Source: Bacteroidota bacterium
Lineage (GTDB): Bacteria; Bacteroidota; Bacteroidia; B-17B0; Aurantibacillaceae
DNA length: 64,000 nt
Direction: 5' to 3'
Assembly (NCBI GenBank): GCA_029237825.1
Contig: JAQZBQ010000001.1
Coordinates: 62,001-126,000 of the forward strand
The notes beneath the pieces were generated by a model. The model searched no databases, was not told where the DNA came from, and saw nothing but the letters and a program-made list of their open reading frames with translations. The translations under genes and the position numbers were made by a program. This document shows positions 52,968 to 62,509 of this stretch, piece by piece. The stretch's first letter is position 1. Every line of letters starts with the position of its first letter.

Positions 52968-54641
52968 ATGCGTATGATAAATGCTCAAATAAACGATCCT
53001 TTTCGAAAATTAAAATCGATCCTCTTTTCATTTGATGTAAACGCCAACGAGGAAAAAAAGTCCCTCATTGTTCAATTGGTAAATACAACTAAACCTAATA
53101 AGGTTAAACCATTGCATGAGCTACTTTTGGCCGTGATGGCCTATCCGGCAAACGAGGATTTACTCCTGTTTACAGAGCGGGAAACCCGAAAACTACTTAG
53201 CCGGTTAGAAGGAAAACAAAGCCTACAGAACAAGTTGACCGGAACGGGCTTACTTCACACCAGCATTGCATGTAACTTCAGTTTTCGTAACGTTAAATAC
53301 CTTCTCAGTAAGTTTCCTGGTGCTATTAGTATCCACAGTTCCGCTTCGGCACCAGAAACTCAAAAAAATATATTGAAACAATTATTACCTGATGTTGAAT
53401 ACGCCCTCATTCATGCTGGCGATAAAAATCTGCAAACACGGTTATCACGATTCCATTCGACCGAACAAACAGATCTGGAATGGCTTTTTCAAACCTTTGA
53501 ACAATCAGGATTACATGAAACAATACAGGCATTACTTTACCAGCAATTAGAGGTTTTCGTTCATTGGAACATATCCTCTGAAAAAGATTCAATAAGTTTC
53601 TTACGCTCGGGCTTGAAACTCAATACCGTATATTACCACACGTTACCACCCGATAAAAAGCCCAATGCACAATCTATTATTGCTAAGCCATTACCAAGAT
53701 CAGTTCTGTTAAGCTTAGAGGAAAAACAAAATCTGATTCATGCAGCGAAAATGTCTTTAGTGTATTTATACAGAGAAACTGAACCGTTTACAAATGCGAA
53801 TGAAAAGGATGTAACGCTTTTCAACTTAGATAAAGGTATTTCAATTGCTCTTTTCGGAAGTTCGCTCAATAAACGCTACTCCCTGGAATCTTATATTGGT
53901 TACCTGGTTTTAAAAAACACGATTCCTGTATCCTACGGAGGAGGATGGATTTTTGGTGATCGCTGCCAGTTTGGAATTAATATTCTGGAAGCATTTCGAG
54001 GAGGAGAATCCGGACTCATCATTTGTGAATTGTTACGCGTCTATCACCAACATTTCAAGGTCGCGCAATTTATTGTAAAACCTTACCAATTTGGTTTAAG
54101 AAATCCGGAAGCCATCCGAACCGGTGCATTTTGGTTTTATTACAAATTAGGTTTCCGTCCGGAGAACGACGTACTTAAAAACCTTGCTTTAAAAGAAGCG
54201 GAATTTAAACAGGCTAATCCGGCGTATAAAACTGAAACAGCGACTCTACGACGGTTTACAAAAAGCAATTTGGTTTTATCACTTTCCGGAGTTTCAACAC
54301 TTACACCTGATCCTGAAAAACTGAGTGAACACATAACCCGTTATATTCAAATAGAATTTAATGGTGACCGAAAAACAGCCCTCAATGCTTGTTTAAAGCG
54401 ACTCCTCCAAAATACGAAAATCGACATTCGTACCTGGAGAAAGGAAGATTTGGAATATGCCAGGCAGGTTGCATTACTATTCTGCATTTACCCCAACTGT
54501 GACGAATGGCAAAAGCAACACAAAAAACAAATCGAGTCATTTATCCTTCTGAAATCTGCAAAAATGGAGATGCCCTGGATCAAACAACTTCGCACATTTA
54601 AAGGTTTCTGGAAAATGATTCAAACACCATTATCATTTTAA
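52968..54641 (+). CDS. Unrecognised 557-residue cytoplasmic protein with GNAT-like segment
   Basis: 557 residues, no signal or membrane helix. The region at about 325-405 (YGGGWIFGDRCQFGINIL, then EAFRGGESG, and NPEAIRTGAFWFYYKLGFRP) resembles the end of a GNAT acyltransferase fold, where N...A..FY...GF is typical. The rest is helical and unfamiliar. It is 53 bases after the SdiA-type gene, and its last nine bases overlap the end of the convergent thioredoxin gene. No function is assigned. Confidence 0.7.
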   Translation: MRMINAQINDPFRKLKSILFSFDVNANEEKKSLIVQLVNTTKPNKVKPLHELLLAVMAYPANEDLLLFTERETRKLLSRLEGKQSLQNKLTGTGLLHTSIACNFSFRNVKYLLSKFPGAISIHSSASAPETQKNILKQLLPDVEYALIHAGDKNLQTRLSRFHSTEQTDLEWLFQTFEQSGLHETIQALLYQQLEVFVHWNISSEKDSISFLRSGLKLNTVYYHTLPPDKKPNAQSIIAKPLPRSVLLSLEEKQNLIHAAKMSLVYLYRETEPFTNANEKDVTLFNLDKGISIALFGSSLNKRYSLESYIGYLVLKNTIPVSYGGGWIFGDRCQFGINILEAFRGGESGLIICELLRVYHQHFKVAQFIVKPYQFGLRNPEAIRTGAFWFYYKLGFRPENDVLKNLALKEAEFKQANPAYKTETATLRRFTKSNLVLSLSGVSTLTPDPEKLSEHITRYIQIEFNGDRKTALNACLKRLLQNTKIDIRTWRKEDLEYARQVALLFCIYPNCDEWQKQHKKQIESFILLKSAKMEMPWIKQLRTFKGFWKMIQTPLSF

Positions 54642-55829
54642 TGCCTTGATATTATTCAAAAGATCAACTGTTCCCTGGTAATCTGCCGCGGATAACTGTT
54701 GTTTTTTTGCCTGATCAATTGCTGCATTAGCAACTTCAAGCGCGTGAGTTTTTTTACCTTCCTTATACAATATTGCCGCATAAGTATCGAGGTTAGCATA
54801 ACTTTTATCCAACTCACAAGCTCTTTTTGCCCAGGATTCGGCCTTTGCTAAAGCGTCTTTATCACTTACCTTTTCGTAAAAAGACCAAGCCATATTATTC
54901 AGGGCATCACTTTTATCAAAGTAAAATTGATCCACGTTATCGACAGCAAGTTTTGAGTAGGTGATCCAATCCTGGTTCATTTCAGACAAATTCAAATCGG
55001 ATTCAAAAAACAACCTCTTCGTATTAGGCATACGTAATTGTTCAATACTCTTTTTTGTTTCTTCGTATTTACTTTTATTAAAAGGTTTAGTTCTTAAAAT
55101 GGTATACAATCTATTTTCATTCACCGATTCAATTTTTTCGTCCACGGACTTTGATGTGTATAAATCATCAAATTGCTTTCGGTTTGCAATCAGGTATTTA
55201 AACTCTCTTGAATCTACATCATTTATATGGTTTACAATCATATTCCAGTTTGCTTTGCTTGAAAGGTCAGCATCTTTTTGAAGAGAAAAATAATCCTTAA
55301 CGATTTCGCGTGACTCTAAACAAGTCCCCTCTCGGGCAGAGATGTATTTAGCCAAAAACTCCGGGTTAGTTTTGTTCGATTCGTAATTGTTAGAAAAATA
55401 AGCGAATTGCTTTTCCGGAATTTTCGTCTCTTCCGCGAATGCAATAAAATCCTTTGCAGGTAACGAACCCGCTGTCCGGTGGATCAAATTACCTTTACCG
55501 TCAATAAATAACAGATTTGGGTAACATTGCACCTGGTATTGCTTTGCAATTTCAATGCCTTCACCTTTCTCCATATCCATTTTTGCGTTCACGAAATTCT
55601 TATTAAAGTAATCCGCAACAGTATCATTGGTAAATACCGTTTTTGCCATGTGTTTGCAAGGCCCGCACCAGGTTGTGTAGGCATCAATGAATACCAGCTT
55701 ATTCTCTTTAAGTGCTTTTGCTTTTATCTCAGCAAATGTTCCGTGTTCAAAAACAATGCTGCGGTTTTGCCCAATACTTGTGAAGCAGGTGAATCCTACC
55801 AGGGCCAAAGAAAGAAATGATAATTTCAT
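54633..55829 (-). CDS. Periplasmic thioredoxin-family protein with helical C-terminus
   Basis: 398 residues, signal peptide ending SIGQ. A thioredoxin domain (about 25-135) has the redox motif W-C55-G-P-C58 and the cis-Pro strand CYPNLLFIDGKG. A helical region follows, ending in TPR-like repeats (LDTYAAILYKEGKKTHALEVANAAID, cited in part). It is likely a periplasmic disulfide reductase or oxidase. It follows the ChaN-like gene by 15 bases, in the direction 57796 to 54633. Confidence 0.87.
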   Translation of the reverse strand: MKLSFLSLALVGFTCFTSIGQNRSIVFEHGTFAEIKAKALKENKLVFIDAYTTWCGPCKHMAKTVFTNDTVADYFNKNFVNAKMDMEKGEGIEIAKQYQVQCYPNLLFIDGKGNLIHRTAGSLPAKDFIAFAEETKIPEKQFAYFSNNYESNKTNPEFLAKYISAREGTCLESREIVKDYFSLQKDADLSSKANWNMIVNHINDVDSREFKYLIANRKQFDDLYTSKSVDEKIESVNENRLYTILRTKPFNKSKYEETKKSIEQLRMPNTKRLFFESDLNLSEMNQDWITYSKLAVDNVDQFYFDKSDALNNMAWSFYEKVSDKDALAKAESWAKRACELDKSYANLDTYAAILYKEGKKTHALEVANAAIDQAKKQQLSAADYQGTVDLLNNIKALK

Positions 55830-55844
55830 GTTTATGTATTTAAT

Positions 55845-56771
55845 TTAATTGTCTTTATAAGTATTTGGAACTTTCGGATCAGTAATGATAATGTAATCGC
55901 CCAGATGTCTGTGCTTTTCCCACTCAATATCGGGAAATTTTTTGTCAGTACCTGAGGAAATCACGAGATATTTAACCTCCGGACTGTATTTTTTTAATTG
56001 CGTTACTGCTCCAAAATATTCATCGCTGTGAAACCGTCCGTTTACCTGAAAAACTTTTTTACCCGGATGGTTCTTCAGATAATCTGAAATGGAATATGCC
56101 ATTGTCGCGTCCCAAAGCGATTGGGCCATCACCAAACTAAAGGGTTCGGGACTGGACTTCGAATCACGTTTTTTCTTTTTTGAATCACCATTATCAAATA
56201 ATCCAACCAACTTTTCGTGGTATTTACCACTTGCTGTATCATATGGCAAGGGCGCAAAATATTTTTTTGATTCATCAGGTAAATTCATCAAACCATTCAT
56301 TCCCTTTCGCCCTGAAAGATTTGTGTACCTGCCGGCGGCGTTCGCACAAATTACGTCGAGTCGGTGTTCTTTGCTGTACTCTACCATTGGCCTATAATCC
56401 CAGTAGTTTGACCATGCCCTGGCATCTTTCCTGAAATTCCGTTCACGGATGTCAGACTGTAGATATTCATTCATGATAGGTTGAACATCGCGCTCAAACA
56501 TTTCCATAGACAACGCTACCTGATTTCCGAAAGAGACATGCAAGCCCTTGAATATTTCGTATTCCAGGTAATGCGTAACTGAATCATTGTGCTCTTCACC
56601 ATAAAATAAAACATCCGCGTGATCCATGTCTTTTACAATATCAGCAATGCTAACTTCCTTTTCTAACTTCACCGAATAAATTTTGAAATGCTGTGCCGTA
56701 ATTTGTGCCTGAAGAGGCATAAAAAATCTTACCATAAGCACAAGGAAAACAAAACGCATGGAGTTGATCAT
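55845..56771 (-). CDS. ChaN-like (Tiki superfamily) exported protein
   Basis: 308 residues; the start may be the ATG at 56771 or 56759, both giving a signal peptide ending PLQAQ. ADVLFYGEEHNDSVTHYLEYEIF, LSMEMFERDVQPIMNEYL and the C-terminal GRFHSDE...GA block (cited in part) match ChaN/DUF399 proteins, which bind haem or have a metallohydrolase-like fold. The probable role is haem or metal handling in the periplasm. It starts 4 bases after the YciI-like gene ends. Confidence 0.85.
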   Translation of the reverse strand: MINSMRFVFLVLMVRFFMPLQAQITAQHFKIYSVKLEKEVSIADIVKDMDHADVLFYGEEHNDSVTHYLEYEIFKGLHVSFGNQVALSMEMFERDVQPIMNEYLQSDIRERNFRKDARAWSNYWDYRPMVEYSKEHRLDVICANAAGRYTNLSGRKGMNGLMNLPDESKKYFAPLPYDTASGKYHEKLVGLFDNGDSKKKKRDSKSSPEPFSLVMAQSLWDATMAYSISDYLKNHPGKKVFQVNGRFHSDEYFGAVTQLKKYSPEVKYLVISSGTDKKFPDIEWEKHRHLGDYIIITDPKVPNTYKDN

Positions 56772-56775
56772 TGAA

Positions 56776-57231
56776 TTAAAAATCTTTTTTTTGAAGTTTT
56801 TTGTGGATCTCAGGTGTTTCCATTAATGCCGCAGAACCATACCAAAGGGTCATTTCAGTTTCCAGGTAGTTCTCTTTAACTGCGGGATCTCCTTCCAAAA
56901 GTTTTTTTGCTTCTTCAAAGGAGCTAACGTTTAAAATAAAAATACCACGGTTGTTGCCGCCTTTACTAAACGGACCGGCCACTGCAAGCTTACCGTTATC
57001 AGCCATCTTCTGAATGTTTTTCATGTGGCCTTCGAACGCTTTGTCCTTTGCGGTTTTATCGGTTGATGTATTACTGCCGGTTTTTAATAAAACAAACACG
57101 TAGTTTTTCATTCCGTAATCGTCTGCATTAAGTTTCTTTGCCAATAAAGAGTCGTAAACAGGTGGTTGGATTTGAGCATTCACTGTTGCAATTACACTCA
57201 AGCAACACAGAAGTAGGTATAAATTTTTCAT
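56776..57231 (-). CDS. Exported YciI-like protein
   Basis: 151 residues from the ATG at 57231; the longer frame overlaps the pentapeptide gene. Signal peptide ending ATVNAQ. The body is a YciI-like domain (YVFVLLKTGSN, FEGHMKNIQKMADNGKLAVAGPF, GIFILNVSSFEEAKKLLEGDPAV, cited in part), with the usual H and D positions. Export of a YciI domain is less common than the cytoplasmic form. It is 4 bases after the pentapeptide gene and in the same operon. Confidence 0.82.
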   Translation of the reverse strand: MKNLYLLLCCLSVIATVNAQIQPPVYDSLLAKKLNADDYGMKNYVFVLLKTGSNTSTDKTAKDKAFEGHMKNIQKMADNGKLAVAGPFSKGGNNRGIFILNVSSFEEAKKLLEGDPAVKENYLETEMTLWYGSAALMETPEIHKKLQKKDF

Positions 57232-57235
57232 CGCA

Positions 57236-57796
57236 TTATTCAATAATAAGGTCATATTTATATAAAAGGCGTTCGAGGTCCTGCGACCTTACTCTGGCTT
57301 TTTTAAGGCCATTGATTTCGGGATCAATAGAAAAGTTCTGTATACCGGTTAAGTCCAGTCCGCTCAAATTCGTTCGGGAGAAAACAGCTTCATAAAGGTC
57401 GCAATTGGTTAACGTACACCGTGTAAGATCGGCGTTAGTAAAATTCACTTCATGCATCCTGCAGTTAGTAAACGTACTGGCATTTAATTTTTTGCTGTCG
57501 AATGAGGCGTAATCCATGATGCATTTATCACAGGAAACCGCAAAAGCAAAATCTTTAGCCTGGTAAAAATTTACACCCAGTAATTTACAATCCACAAACG
57601 AAACTTCCTGTAACTTTGCTTGAGTCATTTTACAATTGCTGAGATTGCAATTTTTAAATACACAATTGATAAAATTTAATTTTGAAAGGTCCGGAAAAAC
57701 ACATCCTGTAAATTCGCAATTTTCAAAATCTTCCCGACCAGGAGGCAGTGCCTGAAGGTTTGAAAAGATGTCCTGATTCCCGGGTAGCTTATTCAT
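57236..57796 (-). CDS. Pentapeptide-repeat protein
   Basis: 186 residues built from A(D/N)LxX-type repeats, for example FENCEFTGCVF, NCNLSNCKMTQAKL and NADLTRCTLTNCDLYEAVF, forming a right-handed quadrilateral helix. Cys is frequent. It resembles Qnr/McbG-type pentapeptide proteins, some of which protect DNA gyrase; that activity is not implied. First gene of the unit with the YciI-, ChaN- and thioredoxin-like genes. Confidence 0.87.
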   Translation of the reverse strand: MNKLPGNQDIFSNLQALPPGREDFENCEFTGCVFPDLSKLNFINCVFKNCNLSNCKMTQAKLQEVSFVDCKLLGVNFYQAKDFAFAVSCDKCIMDYASFDSKKLNASTFTNCRMHEVNFTNADLTRCTLTNCDLYEAVFSRTNLSGLDLTGIQNFSIDPEINGLKKARVRSQDLERLLYKYDLIIE

Positions 57797-57890
57797 TTGC
57801 CAACTTAATACCTAAAGGTAGCAAATTTTTATTAAGACCGTATTGAGGCGGAAAAATTAACGCTTCCCTAAATCATCTATTTGCATTGAA

Positions 57891-58958
57891 TCAAAACAAA
57901 CTCAACTGCTTATCACCTGCCTTGTAATTAAAATCAGATAAATTGAATTTAAAATCTGACCCACGCATGTATCTTTCTTTCGAAATCTTAAATAACTGCA
58001 TAATGGATTCCGCTATCTTTCCTTCGCCTTTCAACCGAATACTTTTCCTTGAGTCGCTCACCTTTCCACCATGACATTCCATAATCTGATTCCAAACCTT
58101 ATCAGCCCTGTCCGGAAAATTCTTTAATAACCAATCTTTAAAGATATGCTCAACAGAACCATTTAACCTCACGATCGTAATTCCGGCAGAAGTAGCTCCA
58201 GCGCTGGCAGCCTGTTCAATAACAGCGGGGATTTCATGATTATTGATGCCCGGAATAATAGGAGCCACCATGACACCGCAGGGAATACCACTATTAGACA
58301 AGGCTTCCAGTACCAACATCCTGTTTTTATAAGTTGCAGTTCTAGGCTCCAATAATTGCCGCACTTTTTCATCCGTACCGGTAATTGAAACCATGACGTG
58401 TACAAGATTATGGCTGGCCAATTCTTTTAAAACATCCAGATCACGGGTAATTAAAGAATTCTTGGTGATGATGGAAACCGGGTGCTTAAATTTCAGACAT
58501 GTTTTTAGAACATTTCGGGTAAGCTCAAGCTGACGCTCGATAGGTTGATAGCAATCGGTGTTACCTGAAAGGGCCATTGGCTTTACCTTCCAGTTTTTCT
58601 GGCTGAACTGAGACTCCAGTAATTCAACGGTATTTTTTTTGACAATAATTTTTCGTTCAAAATCCAGGCCTGCGCTGTAACCCCAAAACTCGTGCGAGTT
58701 TCTCGCATAGCAATAAATACATCCGTGTTCACATCCCTGATAGGGATTCAGCGAATAGCCAAATCCCAGATCCGGACTATCTACTTTTGTGACAATGGTC
58801 TTAGGGTACGAATAAATGATTTCAGTTTTCTCTTTTTGAAGAAATTCTTCATCCAGTCCTTCCACATGCTCCTGCACATACTGCTGCCGATCAAACTTAT
58901 TGAGGGCATTAAACTGCGCGCCCCTTCCTTTAAAGTAACTAATTATTTTATTTTCCAT
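57891..58958 (-). CDS. PA0069-type radical SAM protein
   Basis: 355 residues from the ATG at 58958. The radical SAM cluster Cys are C76, C80 and C83 (CEHGCIYCYAR) within the NPYQGCEHGCIYCYARNSHE family block (cited in part). Other blocks are NTDCYQPIE, ITKNSLITRDLD and ITGTDEKVRQLLEPR. The family is related to spore photoproduct lyase-like enzymes; the reaction is unknown. It follows the second radical SAM gene by 112 bases that hold a hairpin. Confidence 0.87.
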   Translation of the reverse strand: MENKIISYFKGRGAQFNALNKFDRQQYVQEHVEGLDEEFLQKEKTEIIYSYPKTIVTKVDSPDLGFGYSLNPYQGCEHGCIYCYARNSHEFWGYSAGLDFERKIIVKKNTVELLESQFSQKNWKVKPMALSGNTDCYQPIERQLELTRNVLKTCLKFKHPVSIITKNSLITRDLDVLKELASHNLVHVMVSITGTDEKVRQLLEPRTATYKNRMLVLEALSNSGIPCGVMVAPIIPGINNHEIPAVIEQAASAGATSAGITIVRLNGSVEHIFKDWLLKNFPDRADKVWNQIMECHGGKVSDSRKSIRLKGEGKIAESIMQLFKISKERYMRGSDFKFNLSDFNYKAGDKQLSLF

Positions 58959-59003
58959 AACCTTCAAACCCTGGCTAAAGTTACGGACTTGCATAGCGAG
59001 TGC

Positions 59004-59022
59004 TTGCTATATTTTATAGCAA
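59004..59022. repeat. Perfect 8-base hairpin between two radical SAM genes
   Basis: TTGCTATA at 59004-59011 pairs with TATAGCAA at 59015-59022, loop TTT. There is no T run on either strand, so it is not an ordinary terminator. It lies in the leader of the 58958 gene. Confidence 0.45.
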
Positions 59023-59070
59023 TTTGTTATTTGCGAACGGAACCATGTTTGACACTAAAAAAGAGAGTTC

Positions 59071-60714
59071 TCAAACTACTTCTGCTTTACTGGTTCCATT
59101 ATATTGAATAACCAGATTTTTATTTTCAGGAAGAATTGCCTGGTTAGCGACAAAGTGTTTGAAATCAAAATTCAAGGGCAAAACAACGTACCTGTATTTG
59201 TGATGGTTAAGTTTAAGCGAATCAATCAGCTTATTTTTCGAGGAAAATTCAACTTCCTCCAAAAACAAATTTTTTGGTTTCACTTTAAAATGAAGGTAGT
59301 AGTCAACTGCAATCAACTGTTGCAATACAAGGTCATCGGGGAAAGTGTTCTTTGAATAGTCCGTAATAATATCAAACACATCCGTCAGCGAGTATTTATG
59401 AAAATCTCTACGGGTGCCAAAAAAATGACCCAATCCTAATAGAAAATCAAAAATACTGTAGCGGGATGTCACATACTTTAATGTATGGATGGCCTTCTTT
59501 CCATTCCAATATATTTCGAGCGCATGTTCGAGCTCAACAATCTGATGCAACTGTTCTTTGGTCAGATAATTACTTTCAATAATTTGATAAGGAGGTAAGG
59601 GATCGAATTTGAAACCATGTTCAGCATGCTTTTTTCTAACCGGGGTTCCTTTCAGAAATTTTAAAAATCCCAGCTGCATTTCGGGCGCGAATAATTTAAA
59701 AACTTCTTCAAAACTGAATTTGATATCGTCCCAATAATCAAGCGCCATTCCTACAATAAGGTCCAGGTGCATCTCTACCTTGTAATCCAATTGCTTGATG
59801 ATGCTGGTTGTCTTTTCGAAACTCTGCTTTCGGCTCACGGCCAAATTCGCTTTTTGATTCACCGTTTGAATTCCAATCTCAAACCGGAACAGATTATTCG
59901 GCACCTGATCATGTATAAACTGAATAATATCGGGATGAAGAATATCCGCGGTTATTTCAAATTGAAAGACATTACCAGGACGATAATTATCCAGAATGAA
60001 CCGGAAAATATCCAGCGTAAAATCCTTCTTGATATTAAACGTGCGATCGAGAAACTTAATTACTTTTCCATGCTGCATCATGTATAACAAAGTCGCTTTT
60101 ATGGATTCATTAGGAAGATAACGTACTTTATTATCCAAACTCGCTAAGCAGAATTCGCATTTATAAGGACAGCCCCTGGATGTTTCAATATACAAAACCT
60201 TATTTTGTAAATCAGCGGGGTTATCAAAACGGTAAGGCATGCTGTTCTGGAAATTCTTCAGGTCGAACATCGGCGCCATCTTATTTTGCTTCACTTCTAC
60301 CCCATCTTTCCAAACAAGACTTGAAACCATTTCTATTGCCGGAAATGCCTCCAGAAATTCTTCAAAGGCAGTTTCCCCCTCGCCAACAATGATATAATCA
60401 ACATAATCCAGCGCAATTACATCTTCAAACTCGTAGCTCACTTCTGGTCCACCCAAAAGGATTTTTGTTTCGGGATTTAATGTTTTGATTTTATCCGCAA
60501 CCGCCAGGGTTTGCGTAATGTTCCAGATATAGCAACTGAACGCCACCACATCAAAAGCGGCACATTCTTCCGCAACCAGATCCTGCTCTTCTTTGATATT
60601 AAACTCTTTCCACTCCAGGCCGGGCTGCTTCTGGTAATTTAATTCATACAATAACCGGATGGCAAGATTGGTATGGATGTATTTGGAATTTAAGGTGGAA
60701 AGCAGGATTTTCAT
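59071..60714 (-). CDS. Radical SAM protein with B12-binding-like domain (DUF4080 type)
   Basis: 547 residues from the ATG at 60714; the frame is open to 60756. An N-terminal cobalamin-binding-like domain (about 1-140, STLNSKYIHTNLAIRLL and ILLGGPEVSYE) lacks a clear DxHxxG histidine motif. The radical SAM core has C182, C186 and C189 (GCPYKCEFC). A DUF4080-like C-terminal part follows. Close Bacteroidota relatives modify unknown substrates. A methyltransferase gene ends 51 bases upstream and could be in the same transcript. Confidence 0.87.
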   Translation of the reverse strand: MKILLSTLNSKYIHTNLAIRLLYELNYQKQPGLEWKEFNIKEEQDLVAEECAAFDVVAFSCYIWNITQTLAVADKIKTLNPETKILLGGPEVSYEFEDVIALDYVDYIIVGEGETAFEEFLEAFPAIEMVSSLVWKDGVEVKQNKMAPMFDLKNFQNSMPYRFDNPADLQNKVLYIETSRGCPYKCEFCLASLDNKVRYLPNESIKATLLYMMQHGKVIKFLDRTFNIKKDFTLDIFRFILDNYRPGNVFQFEITADILHPDIIQFIHDQVPNNLFRFEIGIQTVNQKANLAVSRKQSFEKTTSIIKQLDYKVEMHLDLIVGMALDYWDDIKFSFEEVFKLFAPEMQLGFLKFLKGTPVRKKHAEHGFKFDPLPPYQIIESNYLTKEQLHQIVELEHALEIYWNGKKAIHTLKYVTSRYSIFDFLLGLGHFFGTRRDFHKYSLTDVFDIITDYSKNTFPDDLVLQQLIAVDYYLHFKVKPKNLFLEEVEFSSKNKLIDSLKLNHHKYRYVVLPLNFDFKHFVANQAILPENKNLVIQYNGTSKAEVV

Positions 60715-60765
60715 GTGCTTCAAAGATACAAAAAACCCCGTGGCTTTTCCGTGCACGTCCCGTAA

Positions 60766-61359
60766 CTACTTTTTTATATAAAATCGCAGCAGCCTGGTTT
60801 CATTTTCGTCAATGAAACGAAATGAAGACGGAATTTTATTTTTGAATGTATAGTAAGTGACCAGTTTGGTACCGGATTGGCATTCGTTCAATTTTTCAGC
60901 CAAGCTGGCGTGATAGCTTTTGTAAGTTGCAGGTGAAACTTTAGACGATTCATCCAGGACACAGGTTTCATCAACGTACTCATGGAACGAATTGAAAAAA
61001 TAGATACCGTTAAATCGAGCGAAATCCAGGTTTGTAAAATCCTCGTTTATAAAATGGGCGTTCTTCAATCCGTATTTTCTCTTTATTTTGTTTGAAAGAT
61101 TAACAAGAGTCTTACGCTGTTCAACTCCATAAAAATTAGCACTGGTAAGAACAGAACCAATGCTGCAAAATTTTCCAATCCCTGAACCAATATCTAAAAT
61201 ACGATCATCGGGATGATCTACCAACAGTTTGGCAGCTTTCACGGCAATGCTAACCGGAGTAAAATGCCTGGCGGAATGGTCCTGATACTTTTTTGGATAA
61301 ATCGAATCAAACACAACATCGCTCGGGTATTTTTTCTTTTGAATCTGTTCAAATGGCAT
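60766..61359 (-). CDS. Class I SAM-dependent methyltransferase
   Basis: 197 residues from the ATG at 61359. SAM-binding motif I is DRILDIGSGIGKFC; HFTPVSIAVKAAKLLV precedes it and YFFNSFHEYVDE gives motif IV. Substrate unknown. It is the first of three minus-strand genes with the two radical SAM genes. Confidence 0.8.
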   Translation of the reverse strand: MPFEQIQKKKYPSDVVFDSIYPKKYQDHSARHFTPVSIAVKAAKLLVDHPDDRILDIGSGIGKFCSIGSVLTSANFYGVEQRKTLVNLSNKIKRKYGLKNAHFINEDFTNLDFARFNGIYFFNSFHEYVDETCVLDESSKVSPATYKSYHASLAEKLNECQSGTKLVTYYTFKNKIPSSFRFIDENETRLLRFYIKK

Positions 61360-61472
61360 AAGGCAAAGATAAAATAAACATAAGCGCATAAAATGAATTG
61401 TTTAATTTAATTACAACTTAAGTAAAACCATTCTAAATTAATATACGGTAAACGGTAGAGGCATTTTTAAAT

Positions 61473-61480
61473 TACCTTTG
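61473..61480 (+). promoter_or_regulatory. -7 promoter element of the PhnA-like gene
   Basis: TACCTTTG is an exact TAnnTTTG match 19 bases before the ATG at 61500. No clear -33 element was seen. Confidence 0.45.
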
Positions 61481-61499
61481 TTATATAAACACATTTATT

Positions 61500-61709
61500 A
61501 TGGAAGTAAAAGACAGCAACGGATCACTGTTAAACGATGGCGATACCGTTACATTAATTAAAGATTTGAAAGTAAAAGGATCCTCCCTTGTTTTGAAACG
61601 CGGAACGACAGTAAAAAAAATCAGATTGACCGATGATGCAGATGAAGTAGATTGCAAGATCAATGGCAGCAGCATTGTATTGAGGACAGAATTTCTCAAA
61701 AAAATATAA
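61500..61709 (+). CDS. PhnA/YjdM-like C-terminal domain protein
   Basis: 69 residues: [27 protein letters not shown] and GTTVKKIRL...[17 protein letters not shown] match the C-terminal SH3-like domain of YjdM (former PhnA), without its N-terminal zinc ribbon. Stand-alone copies are common. The phosphonate link of the old name is not supported. It has its own promoter and terminator, so it is a one-gene unit. Confidence 0.85.
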   Translation: MEVKDSNGSLLNDGDTVTLIKDLKVKGSSLVLKRGTTVKKIRLTDDADEVDCKINGSSIVLRTEFLKKI

Positions 61710-61730
61710 ACTCCTTTTTGACTTTTTGCA

Positions 61731-61759
61731 AACCGAAAGAAATTCTTTCGGTTTTTTTT
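61731..61759 (+). terminator. Rho-independent terminator after the PhnA-like gene
   Basis: The inverted repeat AACCGAAAGAA / TTCTTTCGGTT is followed by a run of T, 21 bases after the stop. Confidence 0.88.
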
Positions 61760-61801
61760 ATGTTCAGGTAACTAATCTGTTTAGTGTGCGTATAAAAATG
61801 C

Positions 61802-62509
61802 ATGGAAACATTATCTGAAAACTGGATCACTGAACGGCTTATTGATTTTGAATACAAAAAATACGTTCTCCTGGATTACATTCAAAAAGTAGAATCCCAT
61901 TTCAAGGAACATAAATTATATCCCGACTTTGCTGAACTCATCGCGCATTACAAAAACCTTATTGCCCTAAAAAATAATACTGCGACGTTGGAAAACAGTT
62001 TCAAAAAAACTGTGAAGGGCATTGATTACGAAAACCTGAAACTGGTTTACGAACAAACCATAAATGACGAAACTTTAAATGAACTTAAAAAAATCATAGA
62101 ATTCAGTGAACCAATTTTTGTTGGCGAACTGCAAAAAGGAAAATCCATTTTTGATTTCGCTGAAAAGCATATTCTCACTAATCATATAGGCATTTTACCA
62201 ATCTATAAAATGGAAGGATATTTTATCCTTTATCCATACCAGTCAAGGGAAGTGAAAGCGTATTACTACACCTTTTCCAAAATAAACCTTTTACAAGAGG
62301 ATGTATACGGGTTAAACTGCAACTTCTTCTCAAGCTATAAACTATCACTTGCCAATACCGTTGATAAAGTAAAACTCGACATTATTGACGCAAATCCGGA
62401 ACTTCCTAACCCTGCAGTTTACCTGTTTAAAGCAAATGCTGCATTACCTAATGAAGAAACATTTTTGCCCATTGCCAAACGGCTACTCTACAAGAACCTT
62501 GTCAATTAA
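61802..62509 (+). CDS. Unrecognised cytoplasmic protein
   Basis: 235 residues, no signal peptide or membrane helix. The N-terminal half is helical and charged (FEYKKYVLLDYIQKVESHF, then ELIAHYKNLIALKNN); the C-terminal half is more beta-rich (GYFILYPYQSREVKAYYYTF). No known motif. Its last 27 bases overlap the end of the convergent LRR-kinase gene. Protein-coding character is clear from length and composition; function unknown. Confidence 0.65.
   Translation: METLSENWITERLIDFEYKKYVLLDYIQKVESHFKEHKLYPDFAELIAHYKNLIALKNNTATLENSFKKTVKGIDYENLKLVYEQTINDETLNELKKIIEFSEPIFVGELQKGKSIFDFAEKHILTNHIGILPIYKMEGYFILYPYQSREVKAYYYTFSKINLLQEDVYGLNCNFFSSYKLSLANTVDKVKLDIIDANPELPNPAVYLFKANAALPNEETFLPIAKRLLYKNLVN

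Noticed and set aside
61500-61709. Phosphonate metabolism gene
   Set aside because: The PhnA name is historical; no phosphonate genes are present, and the protein is only the C-terminal SH3-like domain.
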